From Pseudomonas sp. HS6 (GTDB taxonomy: Bacteria > Pseudomonadota > Gammaproteobacteria > Pseudomonadales > Pseudomonadaceae), in NCBI RefSeq assembly GCF_023375815.1, contig NZ_CP067412.1, positions 3,348,001 to 3,412,000 on the forward strand: a stretch of DNA of 64,000 nucleotides, written 5' to 3'. Under the pieces are notes generated by a model. That model searched no databases and was not told the DNA's origin. It saw only the letters and a program-made list of their open reading frames with translations. Shown here one piece after another: positions 29,107-38,489 of this stretch. Numbering within the stretch: the stretch's first letter is position 1; each line of letters starts with the position of its first letter. Both the position numbers and the translations under genes were made by a program.

Positions 29107-29856
29107 TCAGATCGGCCGGCAGATCCAGTGCAAGTAGCGCCCAAGCCCGGCGAAGCTTGGGTGACGACGGTGGGCGAGTTCCATCTCGAGCAAATCAATC
29201 AATTCGGCACGGGCCTGGAATTCCACCGGCATGTAATCGTGGAAAACCCGTACCCCGCTCTGAGTTTCGACCTGCCACAACCCGGCGAGTTGCGTCGCCA
29301 GTTCCCGTGGATCGAGCGGTTGCTGCGGGGTCAGGCTCTGCTTCTCGCCGGCCATGTCGTTCTTGCGCATTTTCTTGAAATGGCCTTTGAGCAGGTTCCG
29401 GTAAATCAGTGCATCGCGGTTATAGAACGCCAGCGACAGCCAGCCGCCGGGCTTGGTCAACTGATGCAGCACCGGCAGGATCGCATGGGGTTCGGCCAGC
29501 CATTCCAGCACCGCATGGCACAGCACCAGATCATAGGGTTCAGTGAGCTGGCCGAGCAGTTCCTGCCAGGGCGCCTGAATGAAGGTCGCGGTTTGCCCGG
29601 CTTCGGCAAAACGCTGGCGTGCGCCTTCGAGCATCGGCTCGGCCGGCTCGGTGAACGTCACCTCGTGCCCGCGTTCAGCCAGCCACAGCGACATATGGCC
29701 CAGGCCGCCGCCGATGTCCAGCACCCGCAAAGGGCGATCCGGCAGGGCTTCGGCGAGGTCAGCCTGCAACACTGCGAGGCGAATCGCGCCTTTGGCACCA
29801 CCGTAGATTTTTTCGGCGAAACGGGTCGCCAACTGATCGAAATGACGGTCGCTCAT
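29107..29856 (-). CDS. cmoM: tRNA 5-carboxymethoxyuridine methyltransferase CmoM (SmtA)
   Basis: A 249-residue class I SAM methyltransferase. Motif I is LDIGGGLGHMS, with the acidic motif II in VTFTEPAEPM. The blocks FHDYMPVEF and LGRYLHWICRP, together with CHAVLEWLAEPH, match the E. coli CmoM/SmtA family, which methyl-esterifies cmo5U34 to mcmo5U34 in tRNA. The start overlaps the stop of the MazG-like gene by one base (TGATG). Confidence 0.87.
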   Translation of the reverse strand: MSDRHFDQLATRFAEKIYGGAKGAIRLAVLQADLAEALPDRPLRVLDIGGGLGHMSLWLAERGHEVTFTEPAEPMLEGARQRFAEAGQTATFIQAPWQELLGQLTEPYDLVLCHAVLEWLAEPHAILPVLHQLTKPGGWLSLAFYNRDALIYRNLLKGHFKKMRKNDMAGEKQSLTPQQPLDPRELATQLAGLWQVETQSGVRVFHDYMPVEFQARAELIDLLEMELAHRRHPSFAGLGRYLHWICRPI

Positions 29857-30158
29857 CAGCTGAACCGCCGTTCGCTGTCGGCGAGCTTGCTGCGCACCAC
29901 TTCATTCATGTCCAGCCCCAGCTCGCTGCACAGCAGCAACAGATACAGAACGATGTCGCCGACTTCCTGTCCGGCGTGGGCCAGTTTGTCCGCCGGCAAT
30001 TGGCGGGACTGGTCCTCGGTCAGCCACTGGAAGATTTCCACCAGCTCGGACATTTCCACACTGGCGGCCATGGCCAGGTTTTTCGGGCTGTGAAATTGCC
30101 GCCAGTCATTGCGGTCGCGAATGGCGTGCAGGCGTTCGGTCAGTTCAACAAGGTTCAT
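29856..30158 (-). CDS. MazG-like nucleotide pyrophosphohydrolase
   Basis: A 100-residue all-alpha NTP pyrophosphohydrolase domain. The metal-binding EXXE and EXXD motifs are seen in EMSELVEIFQWLTED and QEVGDIVLYLLLL. The ATG at 30158 has CAGGAG about 7 bases upstream and gives the normal family length (MNLVELTERLHAIRDRNDW). It is the first gene of a four-gene leftward operon with cmoM and the DUF4136 pair. It probably cleans up non-canonical dNTPs; the substrate is not known. Confidence 0.87.
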   Translation of the reverse strand: MNLVELTERLHAIRDRNDWRQFHSPKNLAMAASVEMSELVEIFQWLTEDQSRQLPADKLAHAGQEVGDIVLYLLLLCSELGLDMNEVVRSKLADSERRFS

Positions 30159-30303
30159 CGATTTCTCCTGAAGGCGTATAGCTTCGGGGGGATGCTGCGC
30201 GAAGGCAAGGGGCAGCCACCAACCGGCAAACCCTCTATGCTTGCAGGGAACTCGGCCGCCCCCGGCGCGGCCCAAGGCTCAGCTCTTTCATCAGGATGCA
30301 AAC

Positions 30304-30597
30304 ATGCAGGTAGAAAGCTTTTTCGAATGGCTGGGCCAGGCGCTCGGCGCGATCATCCGCTTCATCGTCGACGGCCTGAGCGGCCTGTTCAACATCTTGG
30401 GCAATGCCGGCGGCAACTTCGTCGACGGGCTGGCGAAGGCCCTGGGCATGGACACTTCGATCATCAGCATCATCGCGCTGATCGTCGGCCTGATGCTGCT
30501 GTGGTCGGCGATCCGCGCATTCATGAACGCGTCGATAATCGCCGGCATCATCTGGCTGCTGCTGGGATTGTGGCTGCTGAGCTGGATCATTCACTGA
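30304..30597 (+). CDS. Small inner-membrane protein of unknown function
   Basis: A 97-residue protein with an amphipathic N-terminus (MQVESFFEWLGQALGAIIRF), a Gly/Asn-rich middle and two C-terminal hydrophobic segments (IISIIALIVGLMLLWSAIRA and IIAGIIWLLLGLWLLSWI). An AGGA precedes the ATG at 30304. It is 37 bases upstream of the MATE transporter gene and could share its transcript. I do not recognise a named family. Confidence 0.7.
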   Translation: MQVESFFEWLGQALGAIIRFIVDGLSGLFNILGNAGGNFVDGLAKALGMDTSIISIIALIVGLMLLWSAIRAFMNASIIAGIIWLLLGLWLLSWIIH

Positions 30598-30634
30598 CCC
30601 CACCCGCTACAATGCCGCTCCCCAAGGAGCCCGC

Positions 30635-31984
30635 ATGTCCAACCTGACCGCCGACTGGCGCGACCGCCCGACCCATCGCCGGGTCTGGGCCCTCGCCGCC
30701 CCCATGATCCTTTCTAACATTTCCGTGCCGCTGGTGGCGCTGGTCGACAGCACCGTCATCGGTCACCTGCCCCACGCCCATCAGCTGGGTGCGGTGGCGG
30801 TCGGAGCCAGTCTGTATACCTTTCTGGCCTGGGCCATGGGTTTCCTGCGCATGGGCACCACCGGGTTCGCCGCGCAGGCCGCCGGGCGCAGCGATGGTGC
30901 GGCGCTGCGGCAGATCCTGCTGCAAGGTCTGTTGCTGGCGATGGGACTGGCGTTACTGCTGGGTGCCGTGGGCGTGCCGCTGAGCGGTGTCGCCCTGCAC
31001 TTCATGCAACCGTCGCCGGAGCTCAATCAACTGACCCGCGACTTCTTCCACACCCGCCTGTTCGGGCTGCCGGCGGCGCTGGCCAGTTATGCGCTGGTCG
31101 GCTGGTTTCTCGGCACCCAGAACGCCCGTGCGCCGCTGGCAATTCTGCTGACAACCAACCTGATCAACATCGTGCTGAACCTGTGGTTTGTCATCGGCCT
31201 GGACTGGGGCGTGGTCGGTTCGGCCCGAGCCTCGGTGATCGCCGAATGGAGCGGCGCCCTGCTCGGTCTGGCACTCACCCGCAAGGCTTTGCGCGCCTAT
31301 CCCGGGCACATCGTCTGGGCGGCACTGAGGTTGTGGCAGAGTTGGCGACCGCTGCTGGGGGTCAACCGCGACATCTTCATCCGTAGCCTGGCGCTGCAAT
31401 CGGTGTTTTTCCTGATCACCGTACAAGGCGCGCGCCTGGGCGACGCTACGGTCGCGGCCAACGCGCTGCTGCTCAACGGCCTGCTGCTGACCGCCCATGC
31501 GCTGGACGGCCTGGCCCACGCGGTAGAGGCCTTGTGCGGGCATGCCATCGGCGCCCGAGACCGTCTTGCGTTGCGTCGTTCGCTGGTGGTGGCTGGCGGT
31601 TGGTCGTTGCTCGCCAGCCTCGGGTTCGCCGCGCTGTTTCTGTTTGCCGGGCACTTGTTCATCGAGATGCAGACCGACATTCAGAGCGTGCGCGAGACCG
31701 CGTTCATCTACCTGCCCTACCTCGCCGTTCTGCCGTTGATTGCAGTCTGGAGCTACTTGCTCGACGGTCTGTTCATCGGCGCCACCCGCGCCCGGGAAAT
31801 GCGCAATGGCATGCTGCTGACGGTCATTCTGCTGCTGCCTTTTGCCTGGGCGTTGAGCGGGTTGGGCAATCACGGACTGTGGATTTCATTCCTGCTGTTC
31901 ATGGTGCTGCGCAGCCTGACCCTCGGCACACTGGCGTGGCGACTGCGGCGTAATGACGGCTGGTTTGCCGGCGCGGCTCACTGA
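30635..31984 (+). CDS. dinF: MATE-family efflux transporter (DinF-like)
   Basis: A 449-residue polytopic membrane protein with about 12 helices and the MATE layout: LAAPMILSNISVPLVALVDS in helix 1 and DGLAHAVEALCGHAIGARDR in the second half, the latter characteristic of the DinF subgroup. It exports cationic compounds coupled to H+ or Na+. GGAG precedes the ATG. Its 3' end overlaps the convergent hydrolase gene by 7 bases. Confidence 0.88.
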   Translation: MSNLTADWRDRPTHRRVWALAAPMILSNISVPLVALVDSTVIGHLPHAHQLGAVAVGASLYTFLAWAMGFLRMGTTGFAAQAAGRSDGAALRQILLQGLLLAMGLALLLGAVGVPLSGVALHFMQPSPELNQLTRDFFHTRLFGLPAALASYALVGWFLGTQNARAPLAILLTTNLINIVLNLWFVIGLDWGVVGSARASVIAEWSGALLGLALTRKALRAYPGHIVWAALRLWQSWRPLLGVNRDIFIRSLALQSVFFLITVQGARLGDATVAANALLLNGLLLTAHALDGLAHAVEALCGHAIGARDRLALRRSLVVAGGWSLLASLGFAALFLFAGHLFIEMQTDIQSVRETAFIYLPYLAVLPLIAVWSYLLDGLFIGATRAREMRNGMLLTVILLLPFAWALSGLGNHGLWISFLLFMVLRSLTLGTLAWRLRRNDGWFAGAAH

Positions 31985-32853
31985 GGCGGCGTGTGCCGGA
32001 TGAAGCCGACAATCTGATCCAATACCGGCGCCAACCACCGCAATGGCCGCGACAGGGTTGCCACCAGCGTCGCGTGGTTTGGCCGGGCATAGTACAAATC
32101 CTGCACCGGCACGCCGGCCTCGCGCAGTGATCGCGCCAACCCGCCGGTATTGCGGGTCGGATCGACCAGACTGTCCCGGCTCGCGGCGATCAGCAGTGCT
32201 GGTGGTGCTCCGGGGCTGACATGCCGGATCGGCTGCGATTGCGGCGGTGAGTCCGGCCAGAAAAACACCGGACGCACCTCGGGATTCTTGATCGGCAGAA
32301 AATCGTAAGGCCCGGCCAGACCGATCCAGCCGCTCAGGTCTGCCGGCGACATCCCGACCGCGCCCAGCAGGCGCGGATCCAGCGCCAGCATCGACGCGTT
32401 ATAGGCCCCGGAGCTGTGCCCCATCAGGTACAGCCGCCGGGGGTCGCCGGAGAATCCATGGATATGGGCCTTGGTCCACGCGACGGCGCGAGCCCCGTCC
32501 TCGAGAAACAGCGGATAACGTACCTGCGGATACAAGCGATAATCCGCCAGCACCGCCACAATGCCCCGTGAGGCCAGCGCCTCGCCGACAAACCGGTAAT
32601 CGCCACGATCACCACTGTTCCAGCTGCCGCCATAGAAAAACACCACCACCGGGGCGTCTTCGAACAGATCGCGCGGCACGTAGACATCGAGCTTCTGACG
32701 CGGGTCCTCGCCGTAGGCAATGTCCGCGGTTTTGACGTAACTGTCCGCGGGCGTCAGGCCGTTGAGCATTTTCAACGGCGAACAACCACCGAGTATCAAC
32801 AGCAAAAAACCAGCGAAAATCGCGCCGAACCAATGCCGTAAAGAGTGGACCAT
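31978..32853 (-). CDS. Lipoprotein alpha/beta hydrolase
   Basis: A 291-residue predicted lipoprotein (signal ... FAGFLLLILGGC, then SPLKM). The alpha/beta hydrolase features are an oxyanion-hole motif FFYGGSWNSGD, the nucleophile elbow MGHSSGAYN, an acidic residue in AASRDSLVDPTRN and a His in ARPNHATLV. It resembles BD-FAE/carboxylesterase-type hydrolases. The ATG at 32853 is used because it directly precedes the signal peptide. It is 17 bases behind the DUF4123 gene on the same strand, so it may belong to a VgrG operon, as an esterase/lipase linked to type VI secretion or as an unrelated passenger. Confidence 0.8.
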   Translation of the reverse strand: MVHSLRHWFGAIFAGFLLLILGGCSPLKMLNGLTPADSYVKTADIAYGEDPRQKLDVYVPRDLFEDAPVVVFFYGGSWNSGDRGDYRFVGEALASRGIVAVLADYRLYPQVRYPLFLEDGARAVAWTKAHIHGFSGDPRRLYLMGHSSGAYNASMLALDPRLLGAVGMSPADLSGWIGLAGPYDFLPIKNPEVRPVFFWPDSPPQSQPIRHVSPGAPPALLIAASRDSLVDPTRNTGGLARSLREAGVPVQDLYYARPNHATLVATLSRPLRWLAPVLDQIVGFIRHTPPQ

Positions 32854-32870
32854 GCGCGCGAAACCTCGTG

Positions 32871-33665
32871 TCAGGATGGGTCGTTCTGCCAGCGTCGACG
32901 CAGATGATCGAGCCGCTCTTGCTGGGTCAATCCTTGTGGCGGTTGCACCAGCTCTGCGCGCGGATGCTGCAAGCGTAGCCACAACCAGTCATCCAGCACG
33001 GCGCGCTCGCTGAAACCCAATGTCAGACCCTGTTCAACGTGGGAGGACAACGTGCGGTAATCGGTTCCCGTCGATTGGCTCCAGCGCCAGATATGTTGTT
33101 CCAGCAGGCAACGGTGCAAGCGTTCACGCTGCTGACGGGTCAGTGCCTGTTCGATCTTCAGTGGCTCGACGGCCAGTCCCGGATTTCGCAGCTGTTGCCA
33201 GCCCAGGCTGCCGCTTGCCCGGTCGCCCCAGGTACCGCCGAACCAGCGCAGCCAACTGATCGGCCCGAGCCAGCGGCTCAACTGGCGGGCATCGCAGGCG
33301 TCGAAAAAGTAGCTGGCGGTCTGCCGGTCGTAGTAGTTGAGCAGCGCACGATGATTCAGGCCGACAGAAACCGTCAGCATCCGTTGCAAATGCTCACGCA
33401 ACGATTCGGTCGAGGCCTCGCTGCCCAGCAGCAACCCGCACCAGGTCTGCGGGTCGGAGTGACACAACGCCGACAGCGCCGGGCAATCACGCAGATCGAC
33501 CAACAACGGCCCCTGCTCGCACACGGGCTGGAACTCCGTGCCATCAAACAACTTCAAGTGCGGTACGCCAGCGAACCCTTGGCGTAATGCACTCAACGCC
33601 TGCGGTGAATGCGCGACATCCAGCAAAAGCCATTGCGCACGTTGCCCCGGCGCCTTGCCGCTCAT
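32871..33665 (-). CDS. DUF4123 protein (type VI effector adaptor-like)
   Basis: A 264-residue protein. The N-terminal part (LLLDVAHSPQALSALRQGFAG, then VDLRDCPALSALCHSD) fits the DUF4123 adaptor domain found next to vgrG genes, where it loads effectors on the VgrG tip. The start at 33665 overlaps the vgrG stop as ATGA; the open frame extends further upstream without a binding site. An adaptor normally sits beside its effector, and the only following gene is the lipoprotein hydrolase. Confidence 0.78.
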   Translation of the reverse strand: MSGKAPGQRAQWLLLDVAHSPQALSALRQGFAGVPHLKLFDGTEFQPVCEQGPLLVDLRDCPALSALCHSDPQTWCGLLLGSEASTESLREHLQRMLTVSVGLNHRALLNYYDRQTASYFFDACDARQLSRWLGPISWLRWFGGTWGDRASGSLGWQQLRNPGLAVEPLKIEQALTRQQRERLHRCLLEQHIWRWSQSTGTDYRTLSSHVEQGLTLGFSERAVLDDWLWLRLQHPRAELVQPPQGLTQQERLDHLRRRWQNDPS

Positions 33666-35005
33666 CGTCCATCGCCCGGGCTGAGCCCCGCAACCAGTCG
33701 ACAACTGCACACCGACTCCCGACAGTATCGATAACTGCCGCCTCCCGGCATCAGACACAACAGCAACAAGGGCTCGCCCGTCGTCAGCCATGGCGCCAGG
33801 CCTTCACTCGCCAGGGTGTCGGGGAGCGGTGGCGGTTCGTCATCCTCATGGCAATCAGTGGTTGCCGCCGGCTGCAGAACACCACTGATCACCGGTTGTT
33901 CCGGATCGCCTTCGAGAAAGCTCACCACCACTTCGACGCCTTCACGCAATGACGTCAGCGCCGTATCCGCCAATGCGGGAGCCAATGGCAGCCAGCAGTG
34001 ACTGGGTTTTGCCCCCTCGCCCTGATAGAGCCAGTCGAACTGCACCGCCACCGGCCGCGAGCAATCCGGTTGCGGCTCGTCGACCGCCACCACCCAGGCC
34101 CGCTGCAGACTGCCCATGCGCAATGCGGAACGTTCGACGACCGGTTCACACACCTGCAAGTGCTCGGCGGCACAGAGGCGGTTGCTGTAGGAGGGTTCGA
34201 GCATCTGATCCGCGCGGTGCTCGATACGGGTCAACAGCCAGTGGGTGTTGCACTCCGCAAACGGCCGTGGTGACAAACTCAGCCAACGACCACAACGCAG
34301 GGTTGGCACATCGGAATGTCCCTGTGCCGTTCGGGCTCGCAGGGCATAATCGGCGGACCCACGGGCCTGTTCCCGCATCAGCCAGCGACGCACCGCCGGC
34401 GCGCGCCCCTCAGCTGCGAAACTCACGCTCCCCGTTTGCGGCAGCAACGCCGGATCATCACCGAATACCAGGCAATGGTTCTCGCGCCCATGCTCGAAGT
34501 GATAGTGGATCCGCGACTGCGTGCACAAGCGCTGCACCAGTTGCAGATCCGATTCGCCGTATTGGGTGCAGAACGTGCGGGACAGGTGGTCGGCCTGCAA
34601 TTCGAACCGACGCTGATGGCCGCTGATGCCGTGCTCCCTGAGCACCTGATCGAGGATCTGCGGCACCGAGCGGCCACTGAAGATCCGCTGGCTATGGCGC
34701 AGGCCCAGACAACTCAGCTTCGGGCCCAGTCGTGCCCGGCATAACCTGGCGCCGCGGCCATGTTCGTGCTGGACCAGGCCCTGTAGCAGTCCGTGCACGC
34801 CGTTGCCCGAAGGCCCGAAGCACAGGCGTGCCGAGCGGTACAGCAAGCCGGCAAGGTCGAGATGAGGATCGTCGATCAACAGATCGATTTCGAACGAAAA
34901 AGGCTCGCTGATCGCCTCGCAACCGGTAAAGGCCAGGACTTCGAGCGGGGCGGACAGACCCGCGACATCGAGACGAAACGACGACTCGTCGGCTGGATCG
35001 AACAT
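33662..35005 (-). CDS. vgrG: Short VgrG, type VI secretion tip protein
   Basis: A 447-residue VgrG. The gp27-like N-terminal domain (FRLDVAGLSAPLEVLAFTG, YGESDLQLVQRLC) and the gp5-like OB region (VEVVVSFLEGDPEQPVISGV) are present, but the protein stops soon after, with a Cys-rich tail (CRESVCSC). Typical VgrGs are 600 residues or more with a long beta-helix spike. No hcp, PAAR or tss gene is in the window, so this is an orphan. It may be a working short tip or a degenerate copy. Confidence 0.83.
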   Translation of the reverse strand: MFDPADESSFRLDVAGLSAPLEVLAFTGCEAISEPFSFEIDLLIDDPHLDLAGLLYRSARLCFGPSGNGVHGLLQGLVQHEHGRGARLCRARLGPKLSCLGLRHSQRIFSGRSVPQILDQVLREHGISGHQRRFELQADHLSRTFCTQYGESDLQLVQRLCTQSRIHYHFEHGRENHCLVFGDDPALLPQTGSVSFAAEGRAPAVRRWLMREQARGSADYALRARTAQGHSDVPTLRCGRWLSLSPRPFAECNTHWLLTRIEHRADQMLEPSYSNRLCAAEHLQVCEPVVERSALRMGSLQRAWVVAVDEPQPDCSRPVAVQFDWLYQGEGAKPSHCWLPLAPALADTALTSLREGVEVVVSFLEGDPEQPVISGVLQPAATTDCHEDDEPPPLPDTLASEGLAPWLTTGEPLLLLCLMPGGGSYRYCRESVCSCRLVAGLSPGDGR

Positions 35006-35237
35006 GGGCGATTCTCTACAGGAGGGGCGGCCGGGGATTCTCGCCGAGAGCCATGGCCGAGTAGAGAGCCGAAGTACAAATTAGGAAATGGCCTACGCGA
35101 AAAGCAGACAACATCACTTTTCTTGTGAGGATGAAGGCCAATTCGCTAGCAGAAAAAGAGAAGTCTCATCAGGTCATCCGAAACTTCCGCTGCGTGCGGA
35201 AAAATTTCAGACAACCTGATGGATTCGGAACCTGACG

Positions 35238-37151
35238 TCAGGAAGACAGGTAGGAGGAGCGGGTCAGACCCAGGCGCAGCGCATCGAGGAACTGGGTGCG
35301 TTCGGTAGCACTGATACGGGCACTGGCGCACTTGTCGCGGTAGTGGGTCATCAGCTCTTCCGGCGACAAGTGCACATAGCGCAGCATGTCTTCGATGGTA
35401 TCGTGGGTTTCGATCCCGGCGTGGTACACGCTGCCGTCGGCGTTCTGGTAGATGTTCACCGAATCGGTGTCACCGAACAGGTTGTGCATGTCGCCGAGAA
35501 TTTCCTGATAGGCGCCCACCAGGAAGATACCCAGCAGGTAATCCTCACCTTCATTCAACCCGTGTACTGGCAGACTGGTCTCGATGCTCTGCTCGTCGAC
35601 GTATTGCTTGATCTTGCCGTCGGAGTCGCAGGTCAGGTCTTGCAGGACAGCACGACGCAGCGGCTCTTCGTCGAGACGGTGCAGCGGCAGAATCGGCAAC
35701 ACCTGGCCGATGGCCCAGGTGTCCGGCAAGCTCTGGAACACCGAGAAGTTGCAGATGTACTTGTCGGCCAGCTTGTCGTTGAGTTCGTCCAGCACCTGAC
35801 GGTGCGAACGCTGACGCGCCTTCAGCGAGTTGTGCAGGCGACGGCACACGGCGAAGTAGCACTGCTCGGCCAGGGCTTTTTCGGCCAGGGTCAGTTTGCC
35901 ATCGGCGTACTGGGTGGCCACGTCGCTCATGTAGTGAGTGGCGCGCCAATAGGTTTCGGTGACCATTTCGATGTCGGTCGGGCCGAGCAGATCAACCAGC
36001 CACTGCACGGTTTCCGGCAGCGACTCCTTGTTCTCGATCTGCGGCACGTCGTCGTTATGCTTCTCGACGTCGGTCACCTGCACTACCAGCATGGCGTGGT
36101 GAGCGGTCAGCGAACGGCCACTTTCGGAGAAAATGTTCGGGTGCGGCAGGCTCTGCGCGTCGCAGAACTCCTTGAGCATGCCGACCACGACACCGGCGTA
36201 GTCATCCATGTCGTAGTTGATCGAACTGGCATTGCGCGAGTGGGTACCGTCGTAGTCGACGCCCAGACCGCCACCGACGTCGATGTGATCGACTGGCAAA
36301 CCAAGGTTGCGCAGCTCACCGTAGTAACGGATCGCTTCCTTGAAGCCGTGCTGGTAGTCCGCGAGGTTGGCGATCTGCGAACCCATGTGGAAGTGCAGCA
36401 GGCGGATGCCCTGATCCAGACCGGCGGCGCGGAAGCGCTCGACCACCGACAGCAGTTGCGCCGCCGACAGACCGAATTTGGATTTCTCGCCACCGGTGTC
36501 CGCCCACTTCGACGACGCCAGCGACGACAGGCGCACGCGCAGGCCGACCTGTGGCTTGACCTTCAGCGAGGCGGCTTCTTCGATCACCAGACCGACTTCG
36601 GACTCTTTCTCGATCACGATGAACACGTTGTGGCCAAGCTTCTGGCCCATCAGCGCCAGACGGATGAACTCGCGGTCCTTGTAACCGTTGCAAACGATGG
36701 TGCCTCCCTTCGGCGCCAGTGCCAGCACGGCCAGCAGCTCAGGCTTGGAGCCGGCTTCCAGACCGATGGAAACGTTCTGGGTCGCGATGATGTTTTCAAT
36801 CACCGCCTCCTGCTGGTTGACCTTGATCGGGTACAGCGCGGTGTACTTGCTCTGGTATTCCAGACGCTCGATGTTCGAGTCGAAAGCACCGGTCAGCTGA
36901 CGCACGCGGTCTTGCAGGATATCGGGAAAACGCACCAGCAGCGGCAACGAAAGGCCGCTCTTGCGCAACTGGTCGACTTGTTCGAACAGGTCGATCGGTG
37001 AACTGCTCGGGCCGTTCGGACGAACTTCGACGCGACCGGCGTCATTGATCGCGAAATACCCGGCCCCCCAATGGCGAATCCCGTAAACACTGCGGCTGTC
37101 CGCAACTGTCCATTGGCTGCCATCGTCTTTGCGTGTGCGTCGTACGGACAT
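35238..37151 (-). CDS. speA: Biosynthetic arginine decarboxylase
   Basis: A 637-residue fold-III PLP decarboxylase converting arginine to agmatine for putrescine synthesis. The PLP-lysine region is [23 protein letters not shown] and [13 protein letters not shown] are conserved pyridoxal-site blocks, and the C-terminal region carries the usual GVYQE-like segment [22 protein letters not shown] stands before the ATG. Length is normal for SpeA. It begins the conserved Pseudomonas series that continues to retS. Confidence 0.96.
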   Translation of the reverse strand: MSVRRTRKDDGSQWTVADSRSVYGIRHWGAGYFAINDAGRVEVRPNGPSSSPIDLFEQVDQLRKSGLSLPLLVRFPDILQDRVRQLTGAFDSNIERLEYQSKYTALYPIKVNQQEAVIENIIATQNVSIGLEAGSKPELLAVLALAPKGGTIVCNGYKDREFIRLALMGQKLGHNVFIVIEKESEVGLVIEEAASLKVKPQVGLRVRLSSLASSKWADTGGEKSKFGLSAAQLLSVVERFRAAGLDQGIRLLHFHMGSQIANLADYQHGFKEAIRYYGELRNLGLPVDHIDVGGGLGVDYDGTHSRNASSINYDMDDYAGVVVGMLKEFCDAQSLPHPNIFSESGRSLTAHHAMLVVQVTDVEKHNDDVPQIENKESLPETVQWLVDLLGPTDIEMVTETYWRATHYMSDVATQYADGKLTLAEKALAEQCYFAVCRRLHNSLKARQRSHRQVLDELNDKLADKYICNFSVFQSLPDTWAIGQVLPILPLHRLDEEPLRRAVLQDLTCDSDGKIKQYVDEQSIETSLPVHGLNEGEDYLLGIFLVGAYQEILGDMHNLFGDTDSVNIYQNADGSVYHAGIETHDTIEDMLRYVHLSPEELMTHYRDKCASARISATERTQFLDALRLGLTRSSYLSS

Positions 37152-37286
37152 CGAAGTCCCCTATAAAGAAGTCATAGTGCGTCGCCTGATGCAGGCCGGC
37201 GCAGTCTAAAGAATGAAAATGACGGTTCGTCAGCGGGGCGGTAGACCGCGCTGACAGCGTTGAGTTTAGAAACCGGTCATGAACAG

Positions 37287-37366
37287 GCTCTGTGAAAACC
37301 ATGGTGACGACGCCGAAACTGATGACAATCAGTGCCGGATCAAGCCGCTGGTGGTTTTCACAGAGG
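37287..37366. repeat. 80-base element with 14-bp terminal inverted repeats
   Basis: CTCTGTGAAAACCA (37288-37301) is exactly inverted at 37352-37365, with 50 bases between, in the gap between the speA start and the sui1-like stop. On either strand it could fold into a long hairpin. It might be a MITE-like insertion or a 3' end structure for the sui1-like gene; no T-run follows. Confidence 0.5.
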
Positions 37367-37369
37367 CTG

Positions 37370-37741
37370 CTAGCCGCCGGACTTCTTCGCCTTGAAACCG
37401 TGCTTGATCAACTCGGCCAAGAGTAGCTCGACATGATCGCCCTGGATTTCGATGATCCCGTCTTTCAACGCACCGCCGGTGCCGCAACGCTTCTTCAACG
37501 TTGTCGCCAGCTCTTTGAGTGCGTCTTCGGCCAGGGGCACGCCGGTGATGGTGGTCACCGTCTTGCCGCCACGACCCTTGCTCTCGCGGCGAACGCGGGC
37601 AATGCCGTCGCCGGCCGGGATCACGGTTTGTCTGCAGATACAGGCGTCCACCGGCTTACTGCATTCCGGGCAATGACGACCTGCGTCGGTGGAAAATACC
37701 AGACCGCCCAGGGCGGCGAAGGATGCGGCTTTTTTGGCCAC
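37370..37741 (-). CDS. Translation initiation factor Sui1/YciH-like
   Basis: A 123-residue SUI1-fold protein. The C-terminal SUI1 domain (VTTITGVPLAEDALKELATT, then GCGTGGALKDG-like block KKRCGTGGALKDGIIEIQGD) resembles eIF1 and YciH. A possible zinc site (HCPECSKPVDACIC) is in the N-terminal part. The GTG at 37741 is preferred: AGAGGA lies 6 bases before it, whereas the TTG at 37747 abuts that site. It may tune start-codon fidelity. Confidence 0.88.
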   Translation of the reverse strand: MAKKAASFAALGGLVFSTDAGRHCPECSKPVDACICRQTVIPAGDGIARVRRESKGRGGKTVTTITGVPLAEDALKELATTLKKRCGTGGALKDGIIEIQGDHVELLLAELIKHGFKAKKSGG

Positions 37742-37928
37742 CGGCAATCCTCTTGGGAGGACAAAGACTGATCGCAGCCTTGGGCAAGGCTATCGACCGC
37801 GAAGCCCCACTCAGGCAGGGGCAGCGCTACTGTGTCGGTTGCTCCTGCAAAGCAGGCCGGCACAGCTTGAAAAGGTCGCGCAGTGTAACGGCAAAAACGC
37901 CGATTGCTAAGTGCCAATCGGCGCCATT

Positions 37929-38486
37929 TTATGAGTTCTTTGCGACGTCGCTTTGCTGAGCCTTCAGATAGCGCTTCAAGGCTGCCAGAGAGTCCGGGCA
38001 ATAAGGCTTCTGCTCGATTTCCAGCATGACCTGATCGACCGGAATGAAGCGTGCTTCGAGCACTTCTTCCGGCTGCAGGATCAGCGGCCCGTCCCATACC
38101 GCTGAAAACGCCGAGCACCACAGACGATTGCCGGTGTCCTCGAAGTAGAAATGGTCATGAGCCGTCAGCTCGACGCCGCTCACCCCCAGCTCTTCTTCCA
38201 GCTCACGGGCCGCCGACTCTGCGTAGGTCTCGTTCGCCTGCACCATCCCCCCCGCCGCCACATCCCAATAACCGGGATAAATGGCTTTACTCAAGGTCCG
38301 TCGGTGGACACAAAGTTCGCCGACGGAGTTGAACAGCATGATGTAGGTGCCACGCCCGATCAGCCCGCGCTCACGCAGGTCGGAACGCACCAGGGCGCCG
38401 AGCAGGTTGTCCTGCTCATCGACCCAGGCGATCTGTTCGGCATCCGAGGCCGCCCGATGGGCAGCCTCTCTGGCGTTGTCGCTCAT
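37929..38486 (-). CDS. NUDIX hydrolase (YfcD-like)
   Basis: A 185-residue Nudix protein. The Nudix box is complete: GGMVQANETYAESAARELEE then ELGV (about residues 78-101). The upstream EQIAWVDEQDNLLG and RGTYIMLFNSVGELCVHRR fit the YfcD/IPP-isomerase-like subgroup. The substrate is unknown. It follows the DUF2333 gene after 3 bases on the same strand, so the two are co-transcribed. Confidence 0.9.
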   Translation of the reverse strand: MSDNAREAAHRAASDAEQIAWVDEQDNLLGALVRSDLRERGLIGRGTYIMLFNSVGELCVHRRTLSKAIYPGYWDVAAGGMVQANETYAESAARELEEELGVSGVELTAHDHFYFEDTGNRLWCSAFSAVWDGPLILQPEEVLEARFIPVDQVMLEIEQKPYCPDSLAALKRYLKAQQSDVAKNS

Positions 38487-38489
38487 GAC

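Noticed and set aside
35343..37001. Long plus-strand open frame (552 codons)
   Set aside because: Antisense to speA, whose product is unmistakable.
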